NCBI GenBank assembly: GCA_028751875.1
Contig: CM054165.1
Coordinates: forward strand, 25,393,488-25,457,487
Reading direction: 5' to 3'
From: Rapana venosa
Taxonomy: Eukaryota; Mollusca; Gastropoda; Neogastropoda; Muricidae
DNA: 64,000 nt
Below the pieces are notes generated by a model. It was not told where the DNA came from and did no database searches. It saw nothing but the letters and a program-made list of their open reading frames with translations. Shown here in pieces: positions 29,501 through 40,224 of the stretch. A program made the translations under genes and the position numbers. Numbering within the stretch: position 1 is the stretch's first letter; each line of letters begins with the position of its first letter.

Positions 29501-31060
29501 CCCTAACGGTAACCCTAACCCTAACCCTTACTCTAAATCTAACCCTATCCCTAACTAATCCTAACCCTAACCCTAACGCTAATCCTAACAAACCCTAATC
29601 CTAACCATAACCATAACCCTAACACTTAAACCCCAACCCTAACCCCAACCCTAACCTAACCTAACCCCAACCCTAACCTAACTCTAATCCTAACCCTTTC
29701 CTAACCCTAACCCTTAACCTAACCCTAAGCAATAACCTTCACCCTAACCTAACCCTTACCTTAACACTAACTAACCCTAACCCAAACGCTTACTCTAAAC
29801 CCTAACCCTAAAACCCTACCTAACCATAACCTAACCTTAACCCTAACCCTGACCCTAATTCTACGCCTAACCATAAACCTTAACCTAACCGTATCTCTAA
29901 CCCCAACCCTAACACCAACCTAACCCTAACCCTTATCCTAACGCTAACGTAACGCTAACACTAACCACTTACCAAACCCTAACAATAACCCTATCCCGAA
30001 CCCTAACCCAAACCCTTACCCTAACCCTAACCCTAACTTAACCGTACCCTAACCCTAACCTTAACCCTCACTTTAACCCCAACCCTAACCCTAATCCTAA
30101 ACCTAACCCTAACCCTAACCCTTACCCTAACTAACCCTAACCCTAACCTAAACCTTACCCTAACTAAGCCTAACTAACCCTAACCTGAACCCTTACTTTA
30201 ACCCTAACCCTGACCCTAAACCTAACCCTAACCTAACCCTTACCTTTACCCTAATGCTAACAATAACCCTAAACTTAACCTAACCCTAATCCTACACCTA
30301 ACCATCAACCTAAACCTAACCGTAATCGCTAATCCTACCCTATCACCAACCCTAACCCCTAAACCCCTTATCCTAACGCTAACGTAACCCTAACCCTAAC
30401 CCTTACCCAACCCAAGCAATAACCCTAAACCCGAACCCTAAACCCTAACCCTTACCCTACCATAACTAACCCTAACCCTAAACCTCACCCTAACTAACCC
30501 TTACCCTAACCCTAACCCTAAACACCCTTACCCTAACACTAACACTAACCTAACCCTAACCCAAACCCGACCCTAATTCTACACCTAACCATAAACATAT
30601 ACCTAACCGTATCGCTAAAATCCAAACCTAACAGCAACGCTAACCCTAACCCTAACGCTAACGTAACCCTAACCGTAACCCTTACCCAACCCTAACAATA
30701 ACCCTATCCCGAACCCTTACCCTAATCTTAACCCTAAACCTCACCCTAAACCTAACCCTAATCCTAACCTAACCCTAACCATACCAACCTAACCCTAACC
30801 CCAACACTAACCCTAAACCCTTACCATAACCCTAACCCTTACCTACCCTAACTAACCCTAAACCTAACCCTTACCCTAACACTAACACTAACCCTAACCC
30901 TTACCCTAACCTTAACCCTCACGTTAACCCTACCCTCACATATCCCTAACGAACCCTAACCCTAACCTTAACCTAACTACAAACCCTATCACCTAACTAA
31001 TCCTAACCCTAACCCTAACGCTAATCCTACAAACCCTAACCCTAACCATAACCATAACCC
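26600..31060. repeat. Higher-order telomere-like repeat, ~1.40-1.45 kb unit, 3-4 copies
   Basis: The landmark CTAACAAACCCTAAT occurs at 26731, 28133 and 29584, with a degraded fourth at about 31027, giving spacings of 1402, 1451 and 1443 bp. Between landmarks the same series of markers appears in the same order: ATTCTACACCTAACC, a CCGTATCTCTAACC form, then a CCGTATCGCTAAT form, then CCGTATCGCTAACTCC. Copy 28.1-29.6 kb is the cleanest. Confidence 0.75.
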
Positions 31061-33484
31061 TAACTTAACCCTAACCCTAACCCTAACCCTAACTCTAACC
31101 CTACCCTAACTAACCCAACCCTAAATCCCAACCCTAACCCTTTCCTAAACCCTACCCTAACCCTAACCCTAACCCTAACCCTAACCCTTACCCTAACCTA
31201 ACCATAACCCTAACCCTAACCCTAACCTAAGTTTAACCCTAACCCAAACCCTTACCCTAACCTAACCCTAACTAGCCCTAACCCTTTACCCTAAGCTTAA
31301 CCCTAAGCTTACCCTAACCCTAACCTAACCCTTACCTTAACACTAACTAACCCTAACCCTAACTCTACTCCTAACCCTAACCCTAAACTAAACCTAACCA
31401 TAACCTAACCTTAACACTAACCCTGACCCTAATTCTACACCTAACCATAAACCTAAACCTAACCGTATCGCTAACCCCAACCCTAACACCAACCCGAACC
31501 CTAACCCTAACCCTAACTCTAACCCTAACCATAACACTAACCCTAACCCTAACTAACCCTAACAACCATAACCCAAACCCTAACCCTAACCCTAACCCTT
31601 ACCCTAACCTAACCCTAACCCTAACCCTAACCATAACCCTTACCCTAACCCTGACCCTAACCCTAACCATCACCTTAACCTAAACCCTCACTAACGTTAA
31701 CCCTTACCCTAAACCTAACCCTAACCTTATCCCTAACTAATCCTAACCCTAACCTTAACGCTAACCCTAACTAACCCTAACCCTAACCTAACCCTATCCC
31801 TTACACTAACGTAATCGAAATGCTTAACCCTCACCCAACCCCAACCCTTACCCTAACCCTTACCTTTACCCTAACCCTAACCCTAACCCAATTATCTTAA
31901 CCCGTACCTGACGCTAACACTAACCTAACCCTAACTAACCCTAAACCTAACCCAACCCTAACCCTTACCCTAACCCTAACTAACCTTAACCCTAACCCTA
32001 ACCCTAACCCTTACCATAACCCTTACCTAATTAATCTTACCCTAACCTTAACTCACCATACCCTAACTCTTACCCTTACCCTAACCCTAACCAAACCCTA
32101 ACGTAGCCCTAACCCTAACCTTAACTCACCAAAACCTAACCCTAACCCTAACCCAAACCCTATCCCTACCCTACCCTAACCATAACGTAACCCTAACCCT
32201 TACCCTAACCCTAACTAACTCTAACCCTAACCCTAACCCTTACCTATAAACCCTAACCCTAACCTAACTTTAACCCTAAAACCTTAAACCCTACCTAACC
32301 CTAACCCTTAACCCAACCCTAACTTCAACCCTAACCCAAACACTAACCATAACCCTAACCCTAACCCTAACCTAAACCTAATCTTAAACCCTAACCCCTT
32401 ACCCTAACCCTTACCCTTACCTAACCCTAACCCTAACCCTAACCCAAACCTAACCCATAACCCTACCACCCTAACCCTAATTCTACACCTAACCATAACC
32501 TAAACTTAACCATAACTATAACCTCAACCCTAACTACCAACCCTAACCCTAACCCTACTATCTAACCTAACTAACCTAACCCTAACCCTTACCCAACCTT
32601 AACCCAATAACCCTACCCTAACCCTAACCCTTAACATACCCTTACAAACCTAAACCATAACCCTAACCCTAACCTAACTCAACCCTAACCCAACACTAAC
32701 CATAACCCTAACCCTAACCCTAACCCTCAACTTCTTCACCAAACCCTATCCCTAACCCTTAACCCTAACCCTAACCTAACCCTAACCCCCTAACGCTAAC
32801 ACTAACCCTAATCTACCCTAACCATAACCTAAACTTAATCCTAACCTAACCTAACCCTACCCTTACCCTAACCCTAACCCTTATCCCTAATGCTAACCAA
32901 CGCTAACCCTAACCTTAACCCAACCTTAATTCAATAACCCTAACCCCATCAACCCTAAACCTAAACCTTATCCTAACCCTACACTATCACCAACCCTAAC
33001 CTAACCCTACCCTATAACGCTAACCCTAACCCTATACCTAACCCTATACCCAAACCCTAACCAAAACCCTATCCAGCCCTAACAACCCTAACCCTAACCT
33101 AACCTAACCCTAACTAACCCTAACCCTTACCCTAACTAACCTAACCAACCTAACCCTAACCCTAACCCTAACCCTAACCCTACCCTAACTAACCCTAACC
33201 CACAAACCCAACCCTAATCCACCTAACCATAACCCTAAACCTAACCTAACCCTAACCCTAACCTAACACCAACCCTAACACTAACCCTAACCCTAACTAC
33301 TACCATAACCCTAACCCTTACCCAACCCTAACAATAACCTAACCTACCTAACCCTAACCCTAACCCTAACTAACCCTAACCCTAACCTAACTAACCTCAC
33401 CCTAACCCTAACCCTAACCTTACCCCACCCTAACCCTACCTAACCCTAACCCCAACCCCTACCCTAACCTAACCCTACCTAACT

Positions 33485-33622
33485 CATCAGACCCTAGACC
33501 TTGACGGTCTGGGGGAGACACAACCCTAGACACTACCCTGTAACCCTTCCCCCCATAACCATCTCGGTCCTTCGCCTTGCCATAGTGCCTAGACATATTT
33601 ATCCCCGTAATTCCTAACCCTA
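33485..33622. other. Short non-telomeric islet
   Basis: About 140 bp of unique sequence between telomere-like stretches, with a self-complementary GACC TTGACGGTC segment near 33499. Read on the minus strand it stays open and gives a basic stretch (GKAKDRDG ... VVSPPDRQG) that vaguely resembles the extreme C-terminus of RTE-type ORFs. It may therefore be the displaced 3' end of the adjacent LINE, separated from it by about 65 bp of telomere-like repeats. That reading is inference. Confidence 0.4.
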
Positions 33623-33760
33623 ACTGTACCCTAACCCTAACTTAACCCTTAACCCTAACTAACCCTCACTTTACTGAACAACCTTAACCATCTTCCCTAC
33701 AGTACCCTGGTCATTATGCAGACGTGACCTTGTGCGGGTCGTGGGCGAACCATGTCAGTT

Positions 33761-34003
33761 TCATGCATGGTAAGACCCCCTCCTTCCTCGGTCCTCGCCT
33801 AGCCGAGTATTTGCCTGACAAATTATCTGGTCATTCTCTGATTCCTCCATGATATGTCCTAGTCTTCCTCTTCTGCATTCCTTCGAGCTGTTCCCTTGCG
33901 CTGTTTCGCAGTCAATGTTCCAGGTTTCACTTCCGAACAGCAGGCTCTCTGACATTAGGGAACCTTTCTGTGACGCAGCCTTTAGTTGATCTTGGACAAT
34001 CAT
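33761..34003 (-). pseudogene. RTE-like LINE C-terminal region fragment
   Basis: Carries the tail typical of this LINE class: SETWNIDCETAQ aligns with the usual 'sEtWtl...' segment and GHIMEESENDQ with the usual 'GHvmR' segment, then RRGSYHA near the end. The basic segment between the Trp motif and GHIM is shortened compared with the copy at 61560-62821. The sequence between this part and the FADD motif (34010-34300) reads open only in short pieces. Confidence 0.7.
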
Positions 34004-34258
34004 GATCTCTTTATGTTCTCTCCATATATGCCAGTAGTTTTTGCATGCGAAGATGTTGCCATGCTGTTTAGCTCAATGCAGTTTCACTTCGTACGCGATC
34101 GCCGACTTTAGGTCTTAGTGTAGGCCAAGTTTATTTGAAAATAGATCTCTCCTCCATTGTTGGCCGTTCATGTAAATTTTAGCATGGCGATTGCTCTGGC
34201 TGTTCAAAGTACTTTACTTTCTTCGAGCTCACTCCATCCCATATGCTCCAGCTCTGTC

Positions 34259-35167
34259 TCAAGTCGTTGTAAGAATCTTGCAGCTCTGTGTTACTTCCTC
34301 CCATGAGGTCAATGTCATCGGCAAACCGTAAGTTGTTGAGGGTCTGCCGCCAATGGAGATGGTAGAGTGGAAGTCATGGAGGGTCTCTCTCATAATGTTT
34401 TCCAAGAACAGATTAAACAGGACTGGAGATAACAGGCATCCTTGTCGGACCCCAACTGTGGTTTTGAAGTAGTCTCCGACCTGATTGTTCAGAAGGACTG
34501 CACTGCTTGCGGTGTTGTATAGTGCTTGAATGGTTTGCACTAGTCCTTCTTCAATGCCAAACATTCTGAGGACCTGCCACAGGCCTTCGTGCCACACTCT
34601 GTCGAAAGCCTTCTTGAAGTCGATGAAGTTGTGGAACAGGTCTCTCTGATGTTGAAGATGTTTTTCCATCAGGATGTGGCATTTAAAAATCTGTTCGATT
34701 GTGTTCCTGCCTGCCCTGAACCCAGCTTGCTCCTCTGCAAGGTGTTCTTCTGCCTCCTTCTTGAGTCGATTCAAAATAACTTTGAGCATGATCTTGCTGG
34801 CATGGCTGATGAGGCTGATTGTTCTATAGTTTTGGCATTGGCGTAAATTCCCCTTCTTGGGCAGGGGTATGATGAGTGATTGTGTCCATTCTGTTGGCCA
34901 CTGTTTTGTCTCCCAAATCTTCTGACAGATAGCTGTAACATATGTGATGACTGTTTCGCCACCATGCTTGAGCAGCTCTGCTGGTATATTGTCTGCTCCT
35001 GGGGACTTTCCTACTGGTAAGCTGCGGATGGCTTCTTCCACTTCTTCCCTCAGTATAGGTAATGGCGAGGGTGCTCTTGATGTTGCTGCTTTCTCTTCTA
35101 TTATGCTCTTGTCAGGTTGTATTGGGTAGTTGTACAGTTCTTGACAATATTCAGACCACCTGTTCAA
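34259..35167 (-). pseudogene. LINE reverse transcriptase domain, frameshifted
   Basis: Continues the frame of the endonuclease after one TAA. Reverse transcriptase motifs appear in order: GKSPGADNIPAELLKHGG, LIIPLPKKGNLRQCQNYRTI, AGFRAGRNTIEQIF, the motif A segment FIDFKKAFDRVWHEGLW and the motif B segment TTVGVRQGCLLSPVLFNLF. The catalytic FADD motif (LRFADDIDLMGGS) exists near 34308-34330 but in another frame, so a frameshift lies at about 34340. The terminal reading to 34259 is therefore out of frame. Downstream, the C-terminal region is broken further and reappears at 33761-34003 with SETWNIDCETAQ, GHIMEESENDQ and RGRRGSYHA. The role was target-primed reverse transcription of the element's own RNA; this copy is inactive as it stands. 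Confidence 0.9.
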
Positions 35168-35218
35168 TGCAGCTGAGCTTTCTGTGAGGAGGTTTCCGGA
35201 GCTGTCTTCAATGACTGA

Positions 35219-36580
35219 TTATTTGGTTTGAAGTGGTTTTGTGAGTTTCTTCAGGGTGTCGTATGCCTTTTTACTGTTGCCCACTTTCATGTTTTTTTCA
35301 ATCTCATCACATTGATCACTGGTCCACTTCTCTCTGGCCTTTAACATTGACTTCTTCACGAGATTGTTGGCCTCCCGGTATTCTTTAGGGTTGGAAGACC
35401 TGGTTGGTTTCTGTTCTCTTCGTGTATCGCAGAGGTCCAAGATGTCATTGGTAGTCCATGGCTGGTGTTTATTCCTCTGACGACCGAGTACCTCCTCTGC
35501 TGTTTCTCGGACTGCCTCATTAAAGTTGTTGGTGAGGTCATTGATGTCATTGTCCAGGAGGGTTAATGCCGCAAAACGTCCGCCAAGCTTAGCTTGGAAG
35601 ATCTCCTCGACATCTGGATCTTTCAGTTTGTCCACGTCAAATTTGATACGTGGGTTTGCAGGCTGTTTGTTTTTCCTCAGCTTCATTTTGAATACCAGCA
35701 GCACAAGGTCGTGGTCGCTGCCTATGTCAGCTCCAGGGTAGGTTCTTGTTCTGGCTCTGTTGATGCTGGATTTGAAGCGCCGTGGTGTTAAGATAAAATC
35801 TATTTGGTTATCGATCTTGCCGTTTGGCGCATGCCAGGTTGTCCTCCCTGACTGCTTGTGGGGATAGAGGGTATTGGCAATGATAAGTCTGTGGGTGCAG
35901 GCAAACTCCAGCAGACGTAGTCCCCTGTCGTTGGTCTCCCCAGTTCCAAACTGACCAACTGTTCCGGCCCATTGGTTGTAAGAGTCAGGACCTACTTTGG
36001 CGTTAAAAATCCCCTTGGATGATGATGAGTCCTTCTTGGGTATTTTCATAATGGTCTCTTCAAGATCTTCGTAAAATTCTTCTACTTCTTCATCTGCATG
36101 GTCAGATGATGGTGCATAGATTTGTCTGATGGTGATGTTCTTGGGCTTGGCCGACACCCGGATGCTGATAATCCTGCTGGAATCCGGTGTACAGCTGATA
36201 ATGCACCCCACTACTTCCTTTCTGACAATAAATGCCACTCCATGTTGGTGATGTTTCTCTTGGCCACTGTACCAGATCTTGTTGCCTTCTTCAGTCAATG
36301 TCTCACCAAATCCTGTCCATCTTACTTATCCTAGTCCAATAATGTCCCATTTATAGCGGCTAAGCTCATACTCTAGTTCTTTGATTTTTCCGCACTAGTA
36401 GAGTGTACGGACGTTCCATGTACCAATGGTGATTTGTTCTCTAGGGAGCTTAAGTAATGTTTTAACTCCAGTAGCTAACTTGTCACTTCCGCCCTGGTGT
36501 TGATCAATGGAAAGCGCGGTCGTTGGTAACCCGGGCCTCGACCGATCCGGTATCATTTTAGCTTTGCATTTGTCTTTCAT
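35219..36580 (-). pseudogene. LINE endonuclease (APE-type) domain and linker, interrupted
   Basis: This is the N-terminal part of the RTE-like polyprotein, which would nick target DNA to prime reverse transcription. It begins at an ATG at 36578-36580; IGTWNVRTLY follows about 50 residues in. Further family motifs are QIYAPSSDHADEEVEEFYE, a GIFNAKVG segment, NDRGLRLLEFACTHRLIIAN, TTWHAPNGKIDNQIDFIL and GSDHDLVLL. Family members normally have GDFNAK at the third of these; the catalytic-region Asp is Ile here. In-frame stops lie at 36395-36397 (TAG), 36326-36328 (TAA) and 35219-35221 (TAA); the last separates this part from the reverse transcriptase in the same frame. The rest of the frame is open, so decay is modest. 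Function as a working enzyme is unlikely. Confidence 0.88.
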
Positions 36581-36734
36581 GTTTTTTCTGTGGGCTTAGG
36601 ATATTCCTTGGTGGCGCCAATCTCCTCTCCAAGTCTCCATACGTTTTGGGTTTTTTCTATTGGGGTTTCCTCCCCCACATGCGACAGGTTGTACTGGGTT
36701 ACATGGATACCAGTAGCAGTAACAGAGAACTTCT

Positions 36735-38126
36735 CTAACCTAACCCTAACCTAACCCTAACCCTAACACTAACTCACCTCACCCTAACCCTAACCCTAAC
36801 CCTAACTAACCCTAACTACCCCTAACCCTAACCCTAACTGTAACCCTAATACTAACTCACCTCACCCTAACCCTAACCCTAACCCTAACTACCTCTAACC
36901 CTAACCCTAACCCTAACTGTAACCCTAACCCTAACCTTAACCCTAACTAACCCTAACCCAAACCCTAACCCAAACCCTAACCCTAACTTACTTTAACCAT
37001 AACCCTAACCCTTACTCTAACCTAACCCTAACTAGCCCTAACCCTTAACCCCTACCTTAACCCTAAGCTTAACCCACCCTAACCCTAACCCAAACCCTAA
37101 CTAACCCTAACCCAAACCCTAACCCAAACCCTACCTTACTTTAACCCTAACCCTAACCCTTACTCTAACCTAACCCTAACTAGCCCTAACCCTTAACCCT
37201 TACCAACTTAACCCTAACCCTAACTCACCTCACCCTAACTACCCCTAACTCCTACCCTAACCCAAACCCTAACTTACTTTAACCCTAACCCTAACCCTTA
37301 CTCTAACCTAACCAACCCTAACCCTAACCTTAACCCTAACTCCTACCCTAACTAACCCTAACCCAAACTTACTTTAACCCTAACCCTAACCCTTACTCTA
37401 ACCTAACCCTAACTAGCCCTAACCCTTACCTTAACCCTAACTAACCCTAACTCCTACCCTAACCCAAACTTACTTTAACCCTAACCCTAACCCTTACTCT
37501 AACCTAACCCTAACTAGCCCTAACCCTTACCTTAACCCTAACCTTAACCCTAACCCAAACTTACTTTAACCCTAACCCTAACCTTTACTCTAACCTAACC
37601 CTAACTAGCCCTAACCCTTACCTTACCCCTAAGCTTAACTCTAACCCTAACCTATCCCTAACCTAAACCTAACTAGCCCTAACCCTTACCTTAACCCAAA
37701 GCTTAACCCTAACCCTAACTTAACCTTAAACCTAACCGTATCGCTAACCCCAACTCTAGCATCAACCCTAACCCTAACAGTAAACCTTACCCAACCCTAA
37801 CAATAACCCTAACCTTAACCTAACCATCAACCTAACCCTTTCCCTAACTCTTACCCTAACTAACCCTAACTTTAACCTAACCCTAATCTTATTAATCTTA
37901 AACCTAAACGTATCGCTAGCCACAACCCTTACCCTAACGTAACCCTAAACCTTACCCAACCCTAACCCTATCCAGAGCCCTAACCCTAACTGTATCGCTA
38001 ACCCCAACCCTAACGCAACCCTAAACCTTACCCAATTCTAACAATAACCCTATCCTTAACCCTATACCTTAACCTAACCCTAACCCTAACTAACCCTAAC
38101 CCTAACTTTAACCCTAACCCTAACAC
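36735..38126. repeat. Degenerate telomere-like array, block 5 (innermost)
   Basis: The last telomere-like stretch before complex DNA, same orientation as the rest. It includes the CCGTATCGCTAACCCC marker near 37735 and weaker forms near 37905 and 37990. Its left part contains the ~95 bp higher-order unit annotated separately. It ends abruptly at CTAACCCTAACACATTT, directly against a RepX copy. Confidence 0.93.
36986..37640. repeat. ~91-101 bp higher-order telomere-like tandem unit
   Basis: The string CTTACTTTAACC begins at 36986, 37135, 37273, 37368, 37469 and 37560. The last four spacings are 95, 101 and 91 bp. Each unit contains CTTACTCTAACC and CTAACTAGCCCTAACCC in the same order. It is more regular than the outer arrays. 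Confidence 0.75.
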
Positions 38127-38280
38127 ATTTCACCACATAGGCGAAATGCCTGCAACACAGGGTATTCAACTTACCACGCAAGGAAACAGAGCGCTGCACA
38201 ATTTGCAGGTGTGTCCCAAATTAGTAACACGTCGCTCTGATTACATGGGAGGTAATCTAGTTATCGCACCATCACAGATC
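38127..38280 (+). repeat. RepX copy 1 (unclassified interspersed repeat)
   Basis: Shares AGAGCGCTGCACAATTTGCA, GTGTCCCAAA, TAGTAACACGT and ATGGGAGGTAATCTAG with the copies near 49480 and 58140. The terminal hairpin is imperfect here (38251-38265), followed by CGCACCATCACA. It has no coding capacity or visible tRNA-like promoter. It sits exactly at the inner edge of the telomere-like DNA. Confidence 0.7.
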
Positions 38281-38833
38281 TATAATAACATGAAATGTGT
38301 GTACTAACATCTTCCAATCTTATACTCATTCACATCAAAAACTAAAGCATAGCGTAAATTTGTACTGTTTTGTCTGCATTTTAATTTATTTCAGTTCTAT
38401 TGGATCAAACTCAGTGGTTATATTTCAAACAGTGTCATAAGCCTTTTGATCTAGATCTAAACTTATCATGATTAGAATTGAGCGATGTTTAATACATTCA
38501 AAATAAAGCTGCTTATTCTACACGATTTTCAGTTGCACAATACGATTTATCAGAAAACGTTTAGTTACATAGAAATAAGAAATGTTTTCCAGGTGGGAGA
38601 TCTAGGCGCCATAGGCCTACACCTACGTGATGCAACAGGGAAAATAGTAATTTAGAAAGAAATAGGGAACTTTCAATGCTGTTGACATAGATCAAGTAAA
38701 TACAAGAATTTCAACAATCATATCCATGAATATGTGCACATAATATGACTTATCAAAGTTGCTGTTAACGATCTTTCCTAAATCTAGCATACAATCGCCT
38801 TAAAGGGAAATAACTTAAATCCCCTCTCTCTCA
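38281..38833. other. AT-rich unassigned sequence
   Basis: Low-GC sequence with no open frame of note and no similarity I can see to the other repeats in the window. Confidence 0.6.
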
Positions 38834-38892
38834 AGCACGCACGCACACACACACACACACACACACGCACGCGCGCGCGCGCACGCACGCAC
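38834..38892. repeat. (CA)n/(CG)n microsatellite
   Basis: CA dinucleotides passing into alternating CG and then ACGC units. The alternating purine-pyrimidine run is a candidate Z-DNA former. Confidence 0.95.
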
Positions 38893-38899
38893 CCGATAC

Positions 38900-39190
38900 A
38901 GATATAATATAGAATTTATTTAGCGCTATATCTTATAAAAACAAATCAAAGGGCTTGCATTCAGCCTATTCTTACACGTGCAAGCGATTACATTAAATCC
39001 ATTGAAGACTTCCGCTGCCAGGGGCAGGAGGAGATCTTGCGTTGAGAAACTCTGTGTGTGTGTGTGTGTGTGTGTGTTCAGTTCAGCATAGAAAGACTTT
39101 AAAAATCCCAAGTGTGTAAGCCACGCCTCAGGAGGATAGTGGTCCTCCTTACTTTGAGACAAAAATATCGATGGCCAGTTAATCAAATAC
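38900..39190 (-). mobile_element. LINE/SINE 3'-end fragment
   Basis: On the minus strand it ends in CCCTTTGATTTG, TATAGCGCTAAATAAATTC, which resembles the 3' end of LINE-A at 45500-45560 (GCGCTTTGATTAATTTG, CAGCGCTATATAAATTCC). A GT microsatellite (39050-39076) lies inside. No coding sequence is recognisable, so it may be a SINE or a short LINE 3' UTR using the same tail. Confidence 0.5.
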
Positions 39191-39430
39191 TTGTGGTTTA
39201 CTTAACAAAAAGTAAATGTGTATGCAACGTGAAAGACAATACGAGCCGAACTTTGTTAATTTGACTAAAAAATATATTCACAATAAATGTCCCTATTTTG
39301 AGGGAGAGGGAACTATAAATTTGTGTAACCTCTGGTTGTCTGGAGAGATTGGGTGAGTTTGCTGGAACTTGCTGGCGTATGACTGGCAGCACGACAGCTG
39401 CTTGAAATGCCTTTCCATGGACACACAACT
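39191..39430. other. Unassigned sequence
   Basis: No convincing gene or repeat. Short frames on both strands lack motifs. Confidence 0.5.
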
Positions 39431-39764
39431 GGGGACGGGATAGCCTAGTGGTCGGAACATTGCGCTCGCAATCTGACGGCCCGGGTTTGATTCCCGTTCA
39501 AGGGGATATTTTCTCCTGGAGTTAACATCAGTGCAGACTCTACTCTCCCCAAAAGTCCATCGGATGAGATATAAACCGAGGCCCCGTGTGCGAATGCACG
39601 CAGAACATCTTGTCCACACGTTAAATCCTGTTCCGCTTTTCGTAAGAGTAGGCCACTGTGTGCCGGTGGGAACAGATGACAAAATTTACAAAACCGCATA
39701 CACACGGGGACTGGATGTAAAAAGCAAATAAGTGCTTATTCCATTATCCTCGATATAAAAGAAT
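39431..39764 (+). mobile_element. SINE-B, full-length copy (tRNA-derived)
   Basis: The most complete copy of the family, 334 bp. A tRNA-like head begins GGGGACGGGA. The A box TAGCCTAGTGG is at 39441-39451 and the B box GGTTTGATTCC at 39484-39494, with tRNA-like spacing. The body carries CTCTCCCCAAAAGTCCATC, GTGCCGGTGGGAACAGATGA and CATACACACGGGGACTGGAT. The 3' tail is TGCTTATTCCATTATCC then ATAAAAGAAT. Transcription would be by RNA polymerase III. Open frames crossing it (39293-39682 minus, 39531-39731 plus) are shadows. Confidence 0.9.
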
Positions 39765-40224
39765 ACAGAAAAAGAAAGAAAATACTACTATTTCAGTTAA
39801 AGTAGCTGGACTTAAGACTTTAAACAAACAGTACCACACCCAGTTATTTCTTTAAAAAAAGCACCCTTTTGCAGATTTTGCAAATAATCCATTTTCAGTG
39901 TTTACTATACCACGTGAGGTTGGAGAACAGCAAAGGCTTGTTGGTGGAGACAGCAGTGATGGTCTGTTTGTTCATGTTCATACCTGCAAGTGTTGTTCTT
40001 CTCCCGTCAGACAACTGGGAAGCAGTTGACTTTTTTGCTTAAGTAGAAAATGAGATTCGTCGGGTCTGATGTGTGCACTTAAATGAGATGAATATTGGAG
40101 ACGATTTCTGTCTCTGTCCTCCTGTGTCTTTCTGTTTGTTTCTTGGATCAGACCAGGCCAGGTGACCCCCCAACCCCCCAAAAGTCATATAACTGAGAGA
40201 AAATAACTTATCATAGAAAAGAAA
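39765..40224. other. Unassigned sequence before LINE-A
   Basis: AT-rich sequence with a 67-codon minus frame at 39978-40181 that shows no motif. No repeat relationship to the rest of the window is visible. Confidence 0.5.

Larger units (their letters stand above)
19404..33480. repeat. Degenerate telomere-like array, block 4
   Basis: Fourteen kilobases of CCCTAA variants, same orientation as the preceding blocks. It contains the clearest higher-order organisation, listed separately at 19750-23400 and 26600-31060. The sub-blocks 26810-27900, 29610-31130 and 32270-33480 show the same indel-rich look as block 2. All long frames (for example 25802-26086 on minus) are Val-Arg translations of the repeat. 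No genes. Confidence 0.93.
33690..36734 (-). mobile_element. RTE-like non-LTR retrotransposon inside the telomere-like array
   Basis: About 3.05 kb, close to the usual ~3.2 kb of RTE-type LINEs. It reads on the minus strand from a short 5' region (36580-36734) through an apurinic endonuclease and a reverse transcriptase to a C-terminal tail near 33760. Endonuclease and reverse transcriptase are in a single frame from 36580 to about 34340, broken only by three stop codons, followed by a frameshift. Telomere-like repeats abut both ends. Its 3' end points towards the presumed chromosome tip. No LTRs or terminal inverted repeats are seen. The RTE assignment rests on the IGTWNVRTLY start of the endonuclease, the compact single-ORF layout and the C-terminal GHIM...GRRG region. 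Confidence 0.88.
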
